The notes beneath the pieces are model-generated. The model was given only the letters and a program-made list of their open reading frames with translations. It did not search any database and had not been told where the DNA came from. Made by a program: the position numbers and the translations under genes. Positions 45,313-64,000 of a stretch of DNA of 64,000 bases are shown here, one piece after another (the first letter of the stretch is position 1; the number at the start of each line of letters is the position of its first letter). The stretch covers positions 819,045-883,044 of the forward strand of contig NW_025814038.1 of NCBI RefSeq assembly GCF_021917145.1, given 5' to 3'. Origin of the DNA: Hypomesus transpacificus (Eukaryota; Chordata; Actinopteri; Osmeriformes; Osmeridae).

Positions 45313-48269
45313 ATGGAAACAACATGCCATTGTATTTCGGATATTTCATTAAATGACCCTCCTGATTCCGATAAATCTGCTCATTTGTGTGATACCCTGT
45401 CCTCGCAACATGTAGAAGTGGACGGATTCCAGGATCTGGCTGCGTTGCCGGTAGAAGTTTGTGAAAGGCGCCCCACATGTCTACGATGCTGGTAAAGCTT
45501 TGGTGACCCTACCTGCATTGTGGAGGAGTACTATAGCTTAAAACTAACACTACAATTTGCAATGTCTTTTTTTGTACCTACGCCAGTAGTTAGGAATAAC
45601 TCCCAACCGAGAGTACGTGTGTAGTTGGTACTTAACTGTACACGGAGCAAACCGGGCTACCGCACCGGAGACATGCAGGAACAAAAATAGAGAAGAGAAC
45701 ACAAACGGCGCATGCGCCAATACAGTTAGAAATAACATGCCAGCCGACTGGCGCTACCTAACCTTTGAAGGCCAGTGGTTTAAAACATTAAGTGTATTTA
45801 CCGATTCCGTTGTCTGATGATGTGATCAAGCTTCATTCATTCATTCATTCGCCTTTTCCCTCCTGTCAGTCGTCCACAGAAGGTATGCCTTTGCCCGTTC
45901 TTGCCAGTACACCCCCTTGAGGTCTCTACATGTCTGTACATTGTGCAGCACCCGGCCGAGGTAAAATCAAATGTTATCTTCATGGCCATTTTATTAAAGT
46001 AGACCATTCTCGCTTTACATGGGAGCTACAATTCTAACGGTTTTTCTGTGTTTTCAGGAAAGTCGAGTTCTTCGTACAGTCCCCCTGCTTGCTGCCTGTT
46101 TGCCTCCTGGGAAATGTAAAGTTTTGATCGGAAGGAGGTTCAGTGAAGAAAGGTTCGTATTATTTTTTTAAACACTTGTTTAGAGCGTGTATGGCCTGTA
46201 CTGTACTGGATAGTATTCTCTCACCTCATACACATTAAAATTGTGTTACGCATCTAAACTCTGATTCTGACCTCCCACTTACACACACACACACACACAC
46301 ACTTTCCCCTTCAGAAACCCAGATTTGGCAGCAGTGTGCAAGGACAGCAGAACTCTGATTCTGTACCCCGGTCCAGATGCTCAGAATCTGGAGGAGTTGG
46401 TTCAGAACCAGGAACACCAAGACCTGGAGACTCCAGGACACAACGTCATCATCATAGATGGTACCTGGAGCCAGGCCAAAGACATGTTTCTCAGAAACAC
46501 GATGCTTCACCTGCCTAGACAGGTATGCCTTGACAAATCCGGCGTGTGCCTATTCAAGACTTGAATGTCTGCGCTAGTTTCAGTTGTGGGATTTAGAATA
46601 ATTGAAAATGTTTGTTCTGGATTAGCGGAAGAGAAAAACGCTTTTCAGATGTGAAGTGAAGAGAGGCGTGAAAAGATTTGCCGCTCAGATGCCAAGAAAG
46701 CTTCTAATGCAGGGGTGTCAAACATACGGCCCGCGGGCCGGAACCGGCCCCCAAGGAGGTTCGATCAGGCCCGCAGGATAATTTGAAAGTGGAAAAAATG
46801 CATAAAAGACATGGAATTAATATTTTTAAATCGCTGTAATTCATGGATTATCCGCTAAGGGGCGCACTCTTTCCATCAGAGTAGAAGACAAGCCGCATCA
46901 CTGAGACAGACTGAAAACAGCAGACGGTATCAATTAATACCTTGGTCTCTACTAGGGATGGGCGAACGATGCCTTGTGAAGCTTTGGTGGTTTCTTCCGG
47001 ATTGTGCCGGCCCAAAGAGCCGAACTATCGGCGCTTTGAAAATGAACAGCGTCATCTAGCAGCCGTTTAAACTGGCTGAATGAGGCGTAGTGGTTGTCTC
47101 CGACGGTAGACTACCCTACGTTATTCAATATTTAATTAAGGCTACATGTGTTCATTTTGATCTGATATTAGTGCTCACACATTAAAATGTTGTGATACAT
47201 CCGTAGGCCTTTAGAATTATGTCATTTTCTCACAGTAAAAGTTAAAGAATATCGTACGAGATTCACTGGACTGGGGCGCGAACTTGGGATCCCAGATTCG
47301 CATTAACAATATGTAACCGTACAACGCTTTAACCAACTACACCACCGAAGAGATCAATACTTGTTAAAGCGGTTGGACGGACTTTATACGATATGGTCTT
47401 TATATCAATTAAACTAGATAACACAGAAGAAAGACATGATATTTTGGTTATTTATAGCAGAGTATGGTATAATTTTAATGGTCCGGCCCACTTGACATCT
47501 CCCTAGGCCGTATGTGGCCCACGATGCGAAATGAGTTTGACACCCCTGTTCTAATGCATCTCTCTATACTTCTACTTACCTGTGCTACAGAAACAAAAGA
47601 AGAAAATATACGTAAAAAGGCTGTCTATTTATTTAGTGATTTTCTCTCCCCAGGTGCAGCTCAGTAAGGCTCTTTCCAGCCAGTATGTCATTCGTACACA
47701 ACCAACAAATATCTGCCTGTCTACCCTAGAATGTGCTGCTGTTAGCTTATCCATTTTGGAGAGGAACAAGGACATCCAGCAGGTATATCACTAACTGACC
47801 TTTGTGAAGGAATTCCAGAACAGAATGATAACAATACCTGTTATTTGTAATGTGCCTTTCTTACACTTAAAGCACTACAGTAAAAAGTAAAAGGTACAAT
47901 CATAAAACATAACATACAATAATAAAAACAGACACAATTAAATGAACAACAAAAAACCTGTTGAAAAAAAAAAAAAGCTAATGGGAACTATGTTTTTTTA
48001 GTCCAAAGAGAGGGTGGTACAGATTGTCTGCTAGCTGAGTGATTTAGGTATAACCATTTTTCTAAAAAGTCTCCCTCTCCTCTGTCAAGGTTCTGCTGAA
48101 GCCGCTGAATGCTCTCTGCTCCTTCCAGTTGCAGCACGGAGCCCAAGTGCACCACAGTAAGGAACACCTTCTGAGAAATGGCATGTATGACAAGCCTATG
48201 CCCAAGAACAAGCGGAAGATTAAGAGGATGGAGAAACTTGTCACTGACCAGAAGGTCTGTCCAAGATGA
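45313..48269 (+). CDS. dtwd2: DTW domain-containing protein 2 (tRNA-uridine aminocarboxypropyltransferase)
   Basis: DTWD2 belongs to the DTW family that transfers the 3-amino-3-carboxypropyl group of S-adenosylmethionine to uridine in tRNA (acp3U in the D loop). Coding exons are 45313-45491, 45870-45960, 46058-46152, 46315-46522, 47654-47782 and 48090-48269, with consistent phases, giving 293 aa (human about 298). Hallmarks visible: the cysteine cluster [12 protein letters not shown] split across exons 1-2, the name-giving DGTW in [14 protein letters not shown], and [13 protein letters not shown] basic tail ([12 protein letters not shown]) follows. ATG 45313 is fixed by an in-frame TGA at 45307-45309. 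An NRF1-type palindrome GGCGCATGCGCC lies in intron 1 at 45707-45718, and a hAT element occupies intron 4. No frameshift was seen. Confidence 0.95.
46702..47556. mobile_element. Non-autonomous hAT DNA transposon with 8-bp target duplication
   Basis: The element spans 46710-47548 (839 bases) in dtwd2 intron 4. Ends are inverted: CAGGGGTGTCAAAC at the left and GTTTGACACCCCTG at the right. It is flanked by perfect 8-bp direct repeats TTCTAATG at 46702-46709 and 47549-47556. Subterminal sequence rich in GGCCCG/CGGGCC also appears at both ends. These are the diagnostic features of hAT (Charlie-like) elements. No transposase frame is present. Interior sequence includes a start resembling another element (CTAGGGATGGGCGA near 46952) and a tRNA-like segment, so it may be composite. 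Confidence 0.93.
47265..47350 (-). repeat. tRNA-like segment inside the hAT element
   Basis: Read in reverse, it begins GGTGGTGTAGTTGGTTAAAG (box A-like) and ends AAGTTCGCGCCCCAGTCC (box B-like), with a tRNA-sized spacing. It does not fold cleanly as a functional tRNA. It is most likely a tRNA-derived SINE head captured by the transposon. Confidence 0.45.
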
Positions 48270-48633
48270 GGAGGAAATGTCCAGAGCAGGAACAAAGGAC
48301 CTAATGACTTTCTTGAACGGAATTTGGAATATTTGTTTTAGATAATGAGCAAAAGTGGCACTTTACCATTTTTATTATCTGTGTGTTATCTTTAACCGAT
48401 TTCATATACACTGCATTGTTTAAAGATCGGTTTGCTGCCCTGACCAAAACAATGAGCATCAATGGTTAGATTGATTGAACTTGGTTTGTTTGTATGAATT
48501 AAATAATAAATTATTAATAAAATCATCCGTTTAGCATTCAATTAAACAAACTTCATGAGTGTTACAACTATTACACATTCTATTTTTTACGTATAAGATA
48601 TATTTATAGACTGAGATCTCCTGCTTCGTCAGA
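48270..48633 (+). other. dtwd2 3' UTR
   Basis: AATAAA signals at 48505-48510 and 48516-48521 suggest a short 3' UTR of about 250 bases. Nothing else was recognised before the tRNA gene. Confidence 0.6.
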
Positions 48634-48704
48634 GCGCCGCTGGTGTAGTGGTATCATGCAAGATTCCCATTCTTGCGACCCGGGTTCGATTCCCGGGCGG
48701 CGCA
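48634..48704 (+). tRNA. tRNA-Gly (anticodon CCC)
   Basis: A 71-base gene folds as a complete cloverleaf. The acceptor stem pairs GCGCCGC with GCGGCGC and is followed by discriminator A. Box A is TGGTGTAGTGG, the anticodon stem CAAGA pairs with TCTTG, the anticodon CCC is at 48666-48668, and the T arm contains GGGTTCGATTCCC (box B). A TTTTT pol III terminator follows at 48709-48713. No intron is present, and CCA is not encoded, as expected in eukaryotes. It looks functional rather than SINE-derived. Confidence 0.96.
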
Positions 48705-49249
48705 CGAGTTTTTGGTCATTTGATCCAAGTTCTGAGAGGGCTTTGATACAGATAAGTAGACGGGCATACACGCAAACCGTTGAAACCATCGTGCAAGTAT
48801 GATCATATTTAGTTTCGCTATCTTATGCAAAACTCGTTCTTTCTATTTGATAAGGCCTAATTTAAATTAGTAGATGCATGCAATCGTTTTGGTCAGCCTG
48901 CTCTGAAATGTTCCCTTCTTTTGCGGCTGTTGTAAAGAAAGTGTTTCTACATTATCAATGTCGCCTGGGAAATCGAACGAATCTGTGATGCCAGGGTTCC
49001 ATCAATGGGCTCATGCGGCCTAAAACAAAGTGATAATGTACAGGTGGGTTTAAATAACTACTGATAATTCATCACTTAATCCTGATTCCTGACATAATAT
49101 TTTACCTAGCTAACCATCTTCGTGATCACATTTTTATAATCTAAAACGTCTGAAAAGTTTTCGAAATTGAGTTATTAGTTAATTATGAAATCGAGTGTGC
49201 CTTTTTGGCCCGGCACTGATTAGACAAAACGAATAGACCTCAAGGTTCC

Positions 49250-49300
49250 TAAACTGCGCATGCGAAGCCGTGTATCCGCTCCGGTTTCTCCGCCATCTTA
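49250..49300 (+). promoter_or_regulatory. TATA-less tia1 promoter motifs
   Basis: A perfect NRF1-type TGCGCATGCG (49255-49264) and a YY1-type CGCCATCTT (49291-49299) lie about 200-240 bases upstream of the tia1 start. This pair is typical of TATA-less housekeeping vertebrate promoters. The sequence between the tRNA gene and this point holds nothing else I recognise. Confidence 0.6.
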
Positions 49301-49494
49301 TGTCGCCTTCCTATTGTTCACAATCGGAGTAAGCTTGGGTGGCGGAGCAAAATACTGCGCAATAAAATAACGTTGGATAGTGTTCAAAGAATATAAGAAA
49401 CGCAGGGGACCAGAGTGAAAATCCAAGGCCATCATAGAATACCATACTCGTAGATTTTTGTCTCAGGGTTCGGTCTCTCGTTTGGTCGGAAAAT

Positions 49495-57543
<8,049 letters not shown>

Positions 57544-58150
57544 TCCGCTTTCCTCACCTTCACCATGGCTACAAGGATCCTACGCTGGAGGGGGGAGGGA
57601 TGGGGGGGGTGCCCTCTATTTTACAACACAATTTAAGAACTCTGGCAGGGAAGGTGGGGTGTGATTGACCTCCCTGCTCCCCCCCCCCCCCCCCCCCCCT
57701 CCTCCTTCCAAACCTGATTTGAGTTATTGGAGGAGACATGGTTGCTTGGTGGGAGAGTTTACTCTGCCCTGGGGTAAGATACACACGTATATATGTATAC
57801 ACGCACACACACACACACACACACGAACACAACCTTTAGGTCTTTGGCCTGGTGTCAGATTGACTGACTCATGAATCAGAAAGGACTATGCCATTTTTAA
57901 TTAACAATACTATAAATGAATAAAACACATGATTAAAAAAAAAAAAAAAAACAGCAACTTCGTTTGGATTAGCTTTTTTTGTTGGTTTGTTTAGAGCGAT
58001 TTCAAACTGCTGATATCGTAAGAAACGAGCTTTGCCTTTTGTTTTGGGACTGTCATTTTAAATAAATGTTTAAGCAATGACACCATGGAATCATGTGAAA
58101 TGTAAGGACTTTTTTGTTTTTTTTATTTGTTTATAAAAAAAATGAATAAA
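57544..58150 (+). other. tia1 3' UTR
   Basis: Candidate AATAAA signals lie at 57919-57924, 58061-58066 and 58145-58150. The UTR contains a poly-C run near 57678-57699 and a short (CA)n near 57803-57823. Confidence 0.6.
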
Positions 58151-59670
58151 ATGGATGTCAACTGTTGTATTTTTTTAAATTAGATTTTCAATATCTCAAC
58201 TAAACCAATTGCAGGGATTACTGCCACTGTTTTTTCTTTTCTTTTAAAGGCAGACAAATATTGCACAATACTATTACTCATGGTTACCTTTTCACAAAAT
58301 TTGATGTTACACAAAATCTAGGTATTTTGAATTGTTTTGCATTCCACTTTTTCTTTGGAAATTTCTTTTGGAGGGCTTATGTAAACTGTTTTGTATGTAA
58401 ATAACCAAACAAAGTCTGTTCAATTGTTCTGACGCTGTATAAAGAGGAAAAAAATCGTAGTTATGAAAGCTTGCTTGCTTTTTTGATGGGAGGGTTAGGG
58501 AACAGGGATCATTCAAAGTAGACTTTGGCTTTAGCAGCACTGTTTAATGCTGATCCATGGTTATGTAGGGACAGTGCAACATTTGATTCTTCCAGGGGAT
58601 GGGGGGGTGGGGGGGGGGGACCAACAGCATTGCTATGCAGTGCAAAGTGATCTAGACTGAAAAGTAATGTAGAATTAAAGTTATTCTGTGTATAAAACTT
58701 AAATATAAACTTTTGTGTTTTTTTTATGAAGTAGTAAATAGTATCAGACAAAAAAACCTGAATGAATCAGAATTTTGCACTGTGGCCCCCATGGAATTAG
58801 ATGACACCCATTGTGTTGCCTTATTTTGAGTTAATTTCATTTTAATCAACCAATTATCATAAAGAGTAGGCCGTGCCTAAGGATATTTTCAGACCTGATG
58901 TTTTGAGAAGGTGTTTTGGGAGGGAGATATTATGTTGATGCTACTATAACGTGTTCTTGCTTTGTCCCATTAAAATGCTGATGCTAACTGTTTTGGAAAC
59001 TGCTCCTGTTTGTTTGCAACATTGGTATTTCTCAGGCCTTGTAATATTTACAGTTTTTTGTAAAAAGATGGACTGATGATGCATCTGGACTTCAGTTCCC
59101 ATGATCCACTTCTTTGAAGAGGCCGAACCTTTTGCTCATGTGATCATTTCGCTAGCCAATCTCAAGCATCGTTACAGGCGCAATGCGGAGACAAGGATGT
59201 AAGAAGGAATGGCGACGGCCGAAAGAAAAAGGAGGTTTGGTGAATGAAAAATGATTTCGACCATACAGAGGCGGCTCATATGATTTAGAATCACAGGTAT
59301 GATGACATAAACCAATAGTAGCCTCTATGAGCCAAGCTATGTGGATTGCAATGTGAATCAAATATGAAAATATCACTGTTGCAATGAGAATGTTTCTCAA
59401 GCTAGAGCTACAGTTAACAAACTGTCCGTTTACTGGAATAACAGGTGTCTTATAAGCCTTACGATGTCTTTAACAGGGGAAAACTCAAAGCTAACTTTTA
59501 AATACAAATGTATGTAAGCTATTAGCTTCAGAAATAGCTTAGATTAACCAATAACATTACTGTCTGCTGTTGGCAAGAAAAAGCACTTTCTGCTGTTGGC
59601 ATTGTTCTACTTATTGCGGAATCGTATTAACCCAGCTGCATCCTTTGGGCGGCGAGGGTCAGACAAAGAA
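58151..59670 (+). other. tia1-C2orf42 intergenic space and probable C2orf42 5' UTR
   Basis: AT-rich DNA with no recognised repeat. A GCCAAT box at 59155-59160 is followed by a GC-richer stretch (GGCGACGGCC near 59211) that may be a first non-coding exon. A plausible acceptor (AACCCAG) near 59629-59635 would start the first coding exon. Both are tentative. Confidence 0.4.
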
Positions 59671-62165
59671 ATGGACTCTGTGTTATCCGTGACCTCCCCA
59701 CCCAGCACAGCGTCTCCAACCGTACCGACTCCTCCGAACTTGGCAGCCAGGCAGCGAGAAAGCCGGAAGAATACACCCACCACCCCTGCCTTCCTCTCAA
59801 ATTTAGGCAAGGCCACTCTACGGGGCATCCGCAAATGCCCCCAGTGTGGCATTTACAATGGCACCCGCGGTCTTAGTTGTAAGAACAAGGCCTGCGGAAT
59901 CGTCTTCAAGGACGGGGGGTGTGTTGCGCGGGGTCGGGCCTCCAAGAGGGCCGTGATAGAGGTGGTTAGGGTGGTGATTGATGGTGGTGGTGGTGGTGGT
60001 GGAGGGGAGGAGGAAGGAGAAGAGGAGGGAGGAGAAGCGATCGACTCAGGTGTACGAGTGCAGGTGTTCTCCGTTTGCCAAAGAGGCAGAGGCAGCGGTA
60101 CCACCCAGCGAGGCTTTGTGGAGCTGGTTCCCACGGATACCGCCATCGCCACGGGAGACGGGGCGACCCTGCTGACGCGGGTCAATCTAGGCCGCTGTTT
60201 CCTCCCTACCTGTCGTCAAGGTCAAAGGACCAATCAGAGCCAATCGCAGCACATTCTCCCCAACATTTCTAAACAGGGCTCGTCTCCAGACAGCCCTTGT
60301 GCCCACATCAAGCAGGCCATCGAGTGCCAGAACCGGGCCACCCCACTGCCCCTGAAGAGCTCCGTCCTAGAGGGGCTGCCTGTCTCGGCTGACACCCAGG
60401 AAGAGCTGTGGAAGCTGGCCACAGAGTCTCCGGGCCCCCTGGTCCAGCGGGTGTCCAGGGACACCATGGTGGTGAAGTGCCACTCAGGCCCCAGCCACCC
60501 TCTGGGGCTGCTGCACCTGACTGTGGGGCCTGTGGGGGTCACGGGCCCCCCGAAGGCCCAGAGGAAGGAGCGGCCAGGCCAGCAGCAGGTGATGTTCCAC
60601 TGTGCCTGTCAGGGGGCCCCCAGAGGGGGGTCGAGGAGTGAGGAGGGCACCAAGGAGGGGCATCCCTCCCGTTGCGGTTCGGGTGCCACCTCGCCAGACC
60701 ACTGCTTCCATTTCTACGCCTGTGTGTGTGCCTTTACCAGCGACGACAAACTGGCCTCCGAGTTTGCAGCTTTCCTCGATTACAGCTCCAACGGTATGGC
60801 ATGCCCGTCTCGTCAGTGAGTTTGTTTTCATTTGAAACGTTCCTGTAGTTTACAGCTTTGGAATTTAACTGTAGTTAAGAGCTCAATTGCTGTCTGTCGT
60901 TGATGGAGTCAGGTGTGAAGTCAGGTTCTGGTGGGGTTGTCCTGTGCTCCTCTGACAAGCCACTTCTGCAGCTGGAGCCAATCACAGCTCATAAAACAAA
61001 GAGACCTCGTCTGGAGGAGCCAATAACAGGTTAATAGTTCTCCTCTAAGACACTCCCCCAATTCTGTCAAAATATGATTGTCTATTACTCTTTTTTTTCA
61101 TATGTCCTTCCTGTGTGACTCCTTCCTTCCTTCCTCACTTCCTTCCTCACTTCCTTCCTTCCTCACTTCCTTCCTCACTTCCTTCCTCACTTCCTTCCTT
61201 CCTCACCCCTCCTTCATCCCAGCCCCCTCCGTGGTCTGTACTGTGGGGCAGGGCAGAGAGGGGGTCCCGCCGCCCACAGTGAAAAGACCAGGCCAGAGGA
61301 GGCCTCCAACCAGTGTTCAGAAGCCTCCAGGTGCTGCCTCTCTCTGTGTCTCCCTGTCCCCCATCCCCTCACTCAGCCTGCCTGGCTGCCTCTCTCTGTG
61401 TCTCCCTGTCCCCCATCCCCTCACTCAGCATGCCTGGCTGTCTCTCTGTCTCCCATCCCCTCACTCAGCATGCCTGGCTGTCTCTCTGTCTCCCTGTCCC
61501 CCATCCCTCACTCAGCCTGCCTGGCTGTCTCTACAGTCTCCTGACCTCCTCCCCAGCCCTCTCTCTGTATGTCTCTGTCTCTTACTCTGGGCCCGGGACC
61601 TCTCCACTTGCTCGGATGATGGTGTTCCTGTCTGCCCGTGTGTGTGTGTGTGAGATGTGTGTGTGTGATTTGTGTGTGTGTAATGTGTGTGTGATGTGTC
61701 CTCCAGGGAGCAGCCAGCCAGTAGACGAACGGCAGGTGACCCAGGGCTTCCAGCAGTGGCTCGCCAGTGTGACCGAGAAGATCCACCAGACCATGCACTA
61801 TCAGTTTGATGGTAACCCCTTTTGTCAACCCAGAAGTGACGAAGAGGACGATGATGATGGTGGTGATGATGATGGTGGTGATGTTTTGTTCTCCGCAGGA
61901 AAGCCAGAGCCCCTGGTGTTTCTCATCCCCCAGGCGTTCTTCAACTCCCTGCAGCATCGCCTCTCTCTGGGCTCCAAGAAGAGACGGCTGCCCAACGCAA
62001 CCTCAGGTGGGGACAGAGAGAGCATCAGGCACATTCCAGTGTGTCCTGAGTAAATGTTGCATCTCTAACTTGTTTTCTCTCCCTCTATCCTCTCTTGCTC
62101 GCTCGGTCACTCTCCCTCCCTCCCTCCCTCCCTCCCTCCCTCCCTCCCTCCCTCCCTCCCTCCCT

Positions 62166-62234
<69 letters not shown>

Positions 62235-63136
62235 ACTCTCTCTCACTCTCTCTCTCTCTCTCACTCTCACGCTCAGCAATCGTGAGGAACGACTCTCTGC
62301 CCGTGGGCTCATTTTCCAAGTACACCTGGCACATCACCAATCTCATGCAGGTCAAACGCATCTTCGACACTCCGGAGGTGATCTCTCTCTCTCTTCTTCT
62401 TGCCTCCTCTTCCTCCTCTTCGTTCTTCTCTCGGACCCACCCTGACGTTCTTCTGTCCCTCTGTCGTCCACAGCTGCCTCTGGAGCTCACCCAGAGTTTT
62501 GTGAGGAACATCGATGGGTCTTATTCTCCTTTCCGCTGCCTTGAGCCGCCCCCGGACTCCCCCAAGGGCCCCAGCAGGATGGAGAAGCCCCACCCCCAAC
62601 CCATACGACCGCTGGAGCTACGTACCTTTCTCAGAGTGGGTGAGTGAGGCTGGGGCTGGGTCTTGGGGCTGGGGCTGGGTCTTGGGGCTAGGTCCTGGGG
62701 TTGGGGCTGGGTCCTGGGGCTAGGTCTTGGGGCTGGGTCCTGGGGCTAGGTCCTGGGGTTGGGGCTGGGTCCTGGGGCTAGGTCTTGGGGCTGGGTCCTG
62801 GGGCTGGGTCTGGTCCTGGGGCTGGGTCTGGTCCTGGGCTGGGTCTGGTCCTGGGCCTGGGTCCTGGGTTGGGTCCTAACTCTGTTCATGTCTCCTGTAG
62901 GCGTCTCCTCCTCAGCGGAGCAGAAGGAAGGCCCTCCCTTTGTGATCGAGTGGATCCCAGACATCCTGCCTCGCTCGCGGGTGGGAGAGCTGAGGATCAG
63001 CTTCCAGTACGGACACCAGAACGGCGGCCAGCCGGACGTCTGCGACGGGGCGGCCAGAGGGGGCGGGGCCAACAAGACCACATCTGCCACCTTCCAACCG
63101 AATCGCTCCCCTGCTTTCATTCAAGTGATTGTCTGA
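59671..63136 (+). CDS. c2orf42: C2orf42 homologue (uncharacterised conserved vertebrate protein)
   Basis: Coding exons are 59671-60793, 60913-61029, 61223-61330, 61707-61811, 61899-62006, 62277-62377, 62474-62639 and 62901-63136, giving 687 aa (human about 574). Recognisable family blocks: [20 protein letters not shown]; a possible zinc knuckle with Cys56, Cys59, Cys70 and Cys75 (CPQCG...LSCKNKACG); [37 protein letters not shown]; and [20 protein letters not shown]. The fish protein is longer because of a 40-residue N-terminal extension and a Gly/Glu-rich insertion near residues 100-135. ATG 59671 is the first ATG in the open frame, which is open further upstream without ATG. Molecular function is not established. 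Adjacent tia1 matches human 2p13. Confidence 0.93.
61119..61215. repeat. (TTCC)n / CTTCCTTCCTCA repeat in C2orf42 intron 2
   Basis: About 95 bases of tandem TTCC with CTCAC interruptions, immediately before the acceptor of exon 3 and acting as its pyrimidine tract. Confidence 0.9.
61331..61535. repeat. Approximately 50-bp minisatellite in C2orf42 intron 3
   Basis: Three to four imperfect copies of a unit containing CTCTGTGTCTCCCTGTCCC and CACTCAGCCTGCCTGGCTG, two of them shortened. It begins directly after the exon 3 donor. Confidence 0.85.
62105..62275. repeat. (CCCT)n then (CT)n tract in C2orf42 intron 5
   Basis: About 70 bases of CCCT tetranucleotide followed by about 100 bases of CT dinucleotide, running into the acceptor of exon 6 (62275-62276). 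Confidence 0.95.
62643..62880. repeat. G-rich minisatellite in C2orf42 intron 7
   Basis: Tandem variants of GGGGCTGGGTCCT and GGGGCTAGGTCTT, 12-13 bases each, over about 235 bases and filling the intron almost completely. Four or more G-runs per 30 bases on the transcribed-sense strand make G-quadruplex formation likely. Confidence 0.92.
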
Positions 63137-64000
63137 AGAAAATCTTGTTGGCTTGGGAAAGCTAATTCGGTGATAAATAACTACATGTTAAAGTATTTTA
63201 TGTAGTAAAAGAGTACTTTATACACATACATAAAGTATGTGCACCATGGATTGTTATGAAGCACCAAATGACCTTTGAGAAATGTTTGCTTGTGTGCAAC
63301 AGAGAACAGTTCAGTAATATCACATTCATAACAGCCTTTAGAATCATACATTTGTTATAGAGATATCAGTCCAAACTGTATAATGTTCAATATATAAAGG
63401 AATTTAAATTCATTGTATATCCAATTTCTTTCCGAATGTCACTTGCAGCTTCTGTCCACCAGGGAGAGACAACAGCAAACAGTTTCACACAAGCACTTTA
63501 CCTTGGAGAATGGGATTCAGGCTTACACAGTGGATTCACTTCTCTCTGTTGTGGATGTGTTGTGGTCTAGATAACTTTCCAGATGCCCGACCAGGTTGGG
63601 TTGAGGTCAGCGAAGCCTCGTTGCAACTGGAACACATCCGTTTTTCTGTCTAGAAATCTCAATCCGAGAGAAGAACAGAAATCTGGTCTATTTGCGTTCC
63701 TTGTCTTGGCTCTGGTTCCATCCCCTGCAGTAATGACATTCCAGTAATTACACACTTCCTCTCACGTCTTATCACTGAAAACTAGAGATACACACAGCCC
63801 CAGAAGAATATGTCCAAATGCAACACAAAAAAGATTGCAATTTGACACTCAGAGCACCATGGGGAATTATCTCCATGGCCCTCTTTACAAGAGTGTAAGT
63901 ACATTTGGTGTGTGTGGGAGGTGTGGGAAGGTGTCAGAACATGGGCTGCCCCCGGCTTCCTGCCTCACTCAGCTCCACGGGACACCAGAAGCCTCCAGGA
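63137..64000. other. C2orf42 3' UTR and flank
   Basis: AT-rich sequence to about 63.45 kb, then more mixed sequence to the window edge. I found no canonical AATAAA that I would trust and no recognisable coding exon or repeat. Confidence 0.4.

Noticed and set aside
59596-59670. Longer C2orf42 frame starting before 59671
   Set aside because: The upstream part has no ATG and probably includes intron and 5' UTR. The first ATG is at 59671.
62095-62445. Leu/Ser/Pro-rich frame of 116 codons
   Set aside because: Translation of the (CCCT)n and (CT)n tract in C2orf42 intron 5, running out of frame into exon 6.

Overview
This is a 64 kb window of a ray-finned (teleost) fish genome. The evidence is intron-rich vertebrate genes with clean GT-AG junctions, AATAAA poly(A) signals, tRNA-headed fish SINEs, a Tc1/mariner element, a hAT element, and very abundant (CA)n, (GA)n, poly-C and minisatellite DNA. 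The species cannot be named from sequence alone. I see no bacterial, phage or CRISPR content.

Layout. (1) 0.7-3.7 kb, + strand: bhmt, betaine-homocysteine methyltransferase, 8 exons, 400 aa. (2) 5.7-20.6 kb, + strand: jmy, a WASP-family actin nucleator and p53 cofactor, 10 coding exons, 910 aa. (3) 37.7-24.5 kb, - strand: homer1, the postsynaptic EVH1 and coiled-coil scaffold, 9 coding exons, about 355 aa. It converges on jmy, with putative poly(A) signals only about 300 bp apart. (4) 40.9-44.1 kb, + strand: a two-exon, 895-aa acidic protein. It carries the N-terminal signature of CMYA5 (myospryn), lacks the usual C-terminal domains, and ends in a CaaX-like CIIL. (5) 45.3-48.3 kb, + strand: dtwd2, a tRNA acp3U transferase family protein, 6 exons, 293 aa, with a hAT element in an intron. 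(6) 48.6 kb: a tRNA-Gly(CCC) gene. (7) 49.5-57.5 kb, + strand: tia1, a three-RRM stress-granule protein, 12 exons, 387 aa, with a nearly complete Tc1 transposon in its last intron. (8) 59.7-63.1 kb, + strand: the C2orf42 homologue, 8 coding exons, 687 aa.

The genes form no operon or pathway. The order bhmt-jmy-homer1-cmya5-like matches the human 5q14 neighbourhood. tia1-C2orf42 matches human 2p13, so the window spans a junction between ancestral linkage groups, with dtwd2 (human 5q23) between them.

Most notable points: the truncated, possibly prenylated CMYA5-like gene; four apparent single-base insertions in homopolymers clustered in homer1 exons 2-4, most likely assembly errors; an immediate stop on read-through of the homer1 intron corresponding to the one that makes mammalian Homer1a; and a recent-looking IR/DR Tc1 copy with one frameshift. 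Exon boundaries were placed by hand from splice signals, reading frame and remembered family similarity. No search was run.
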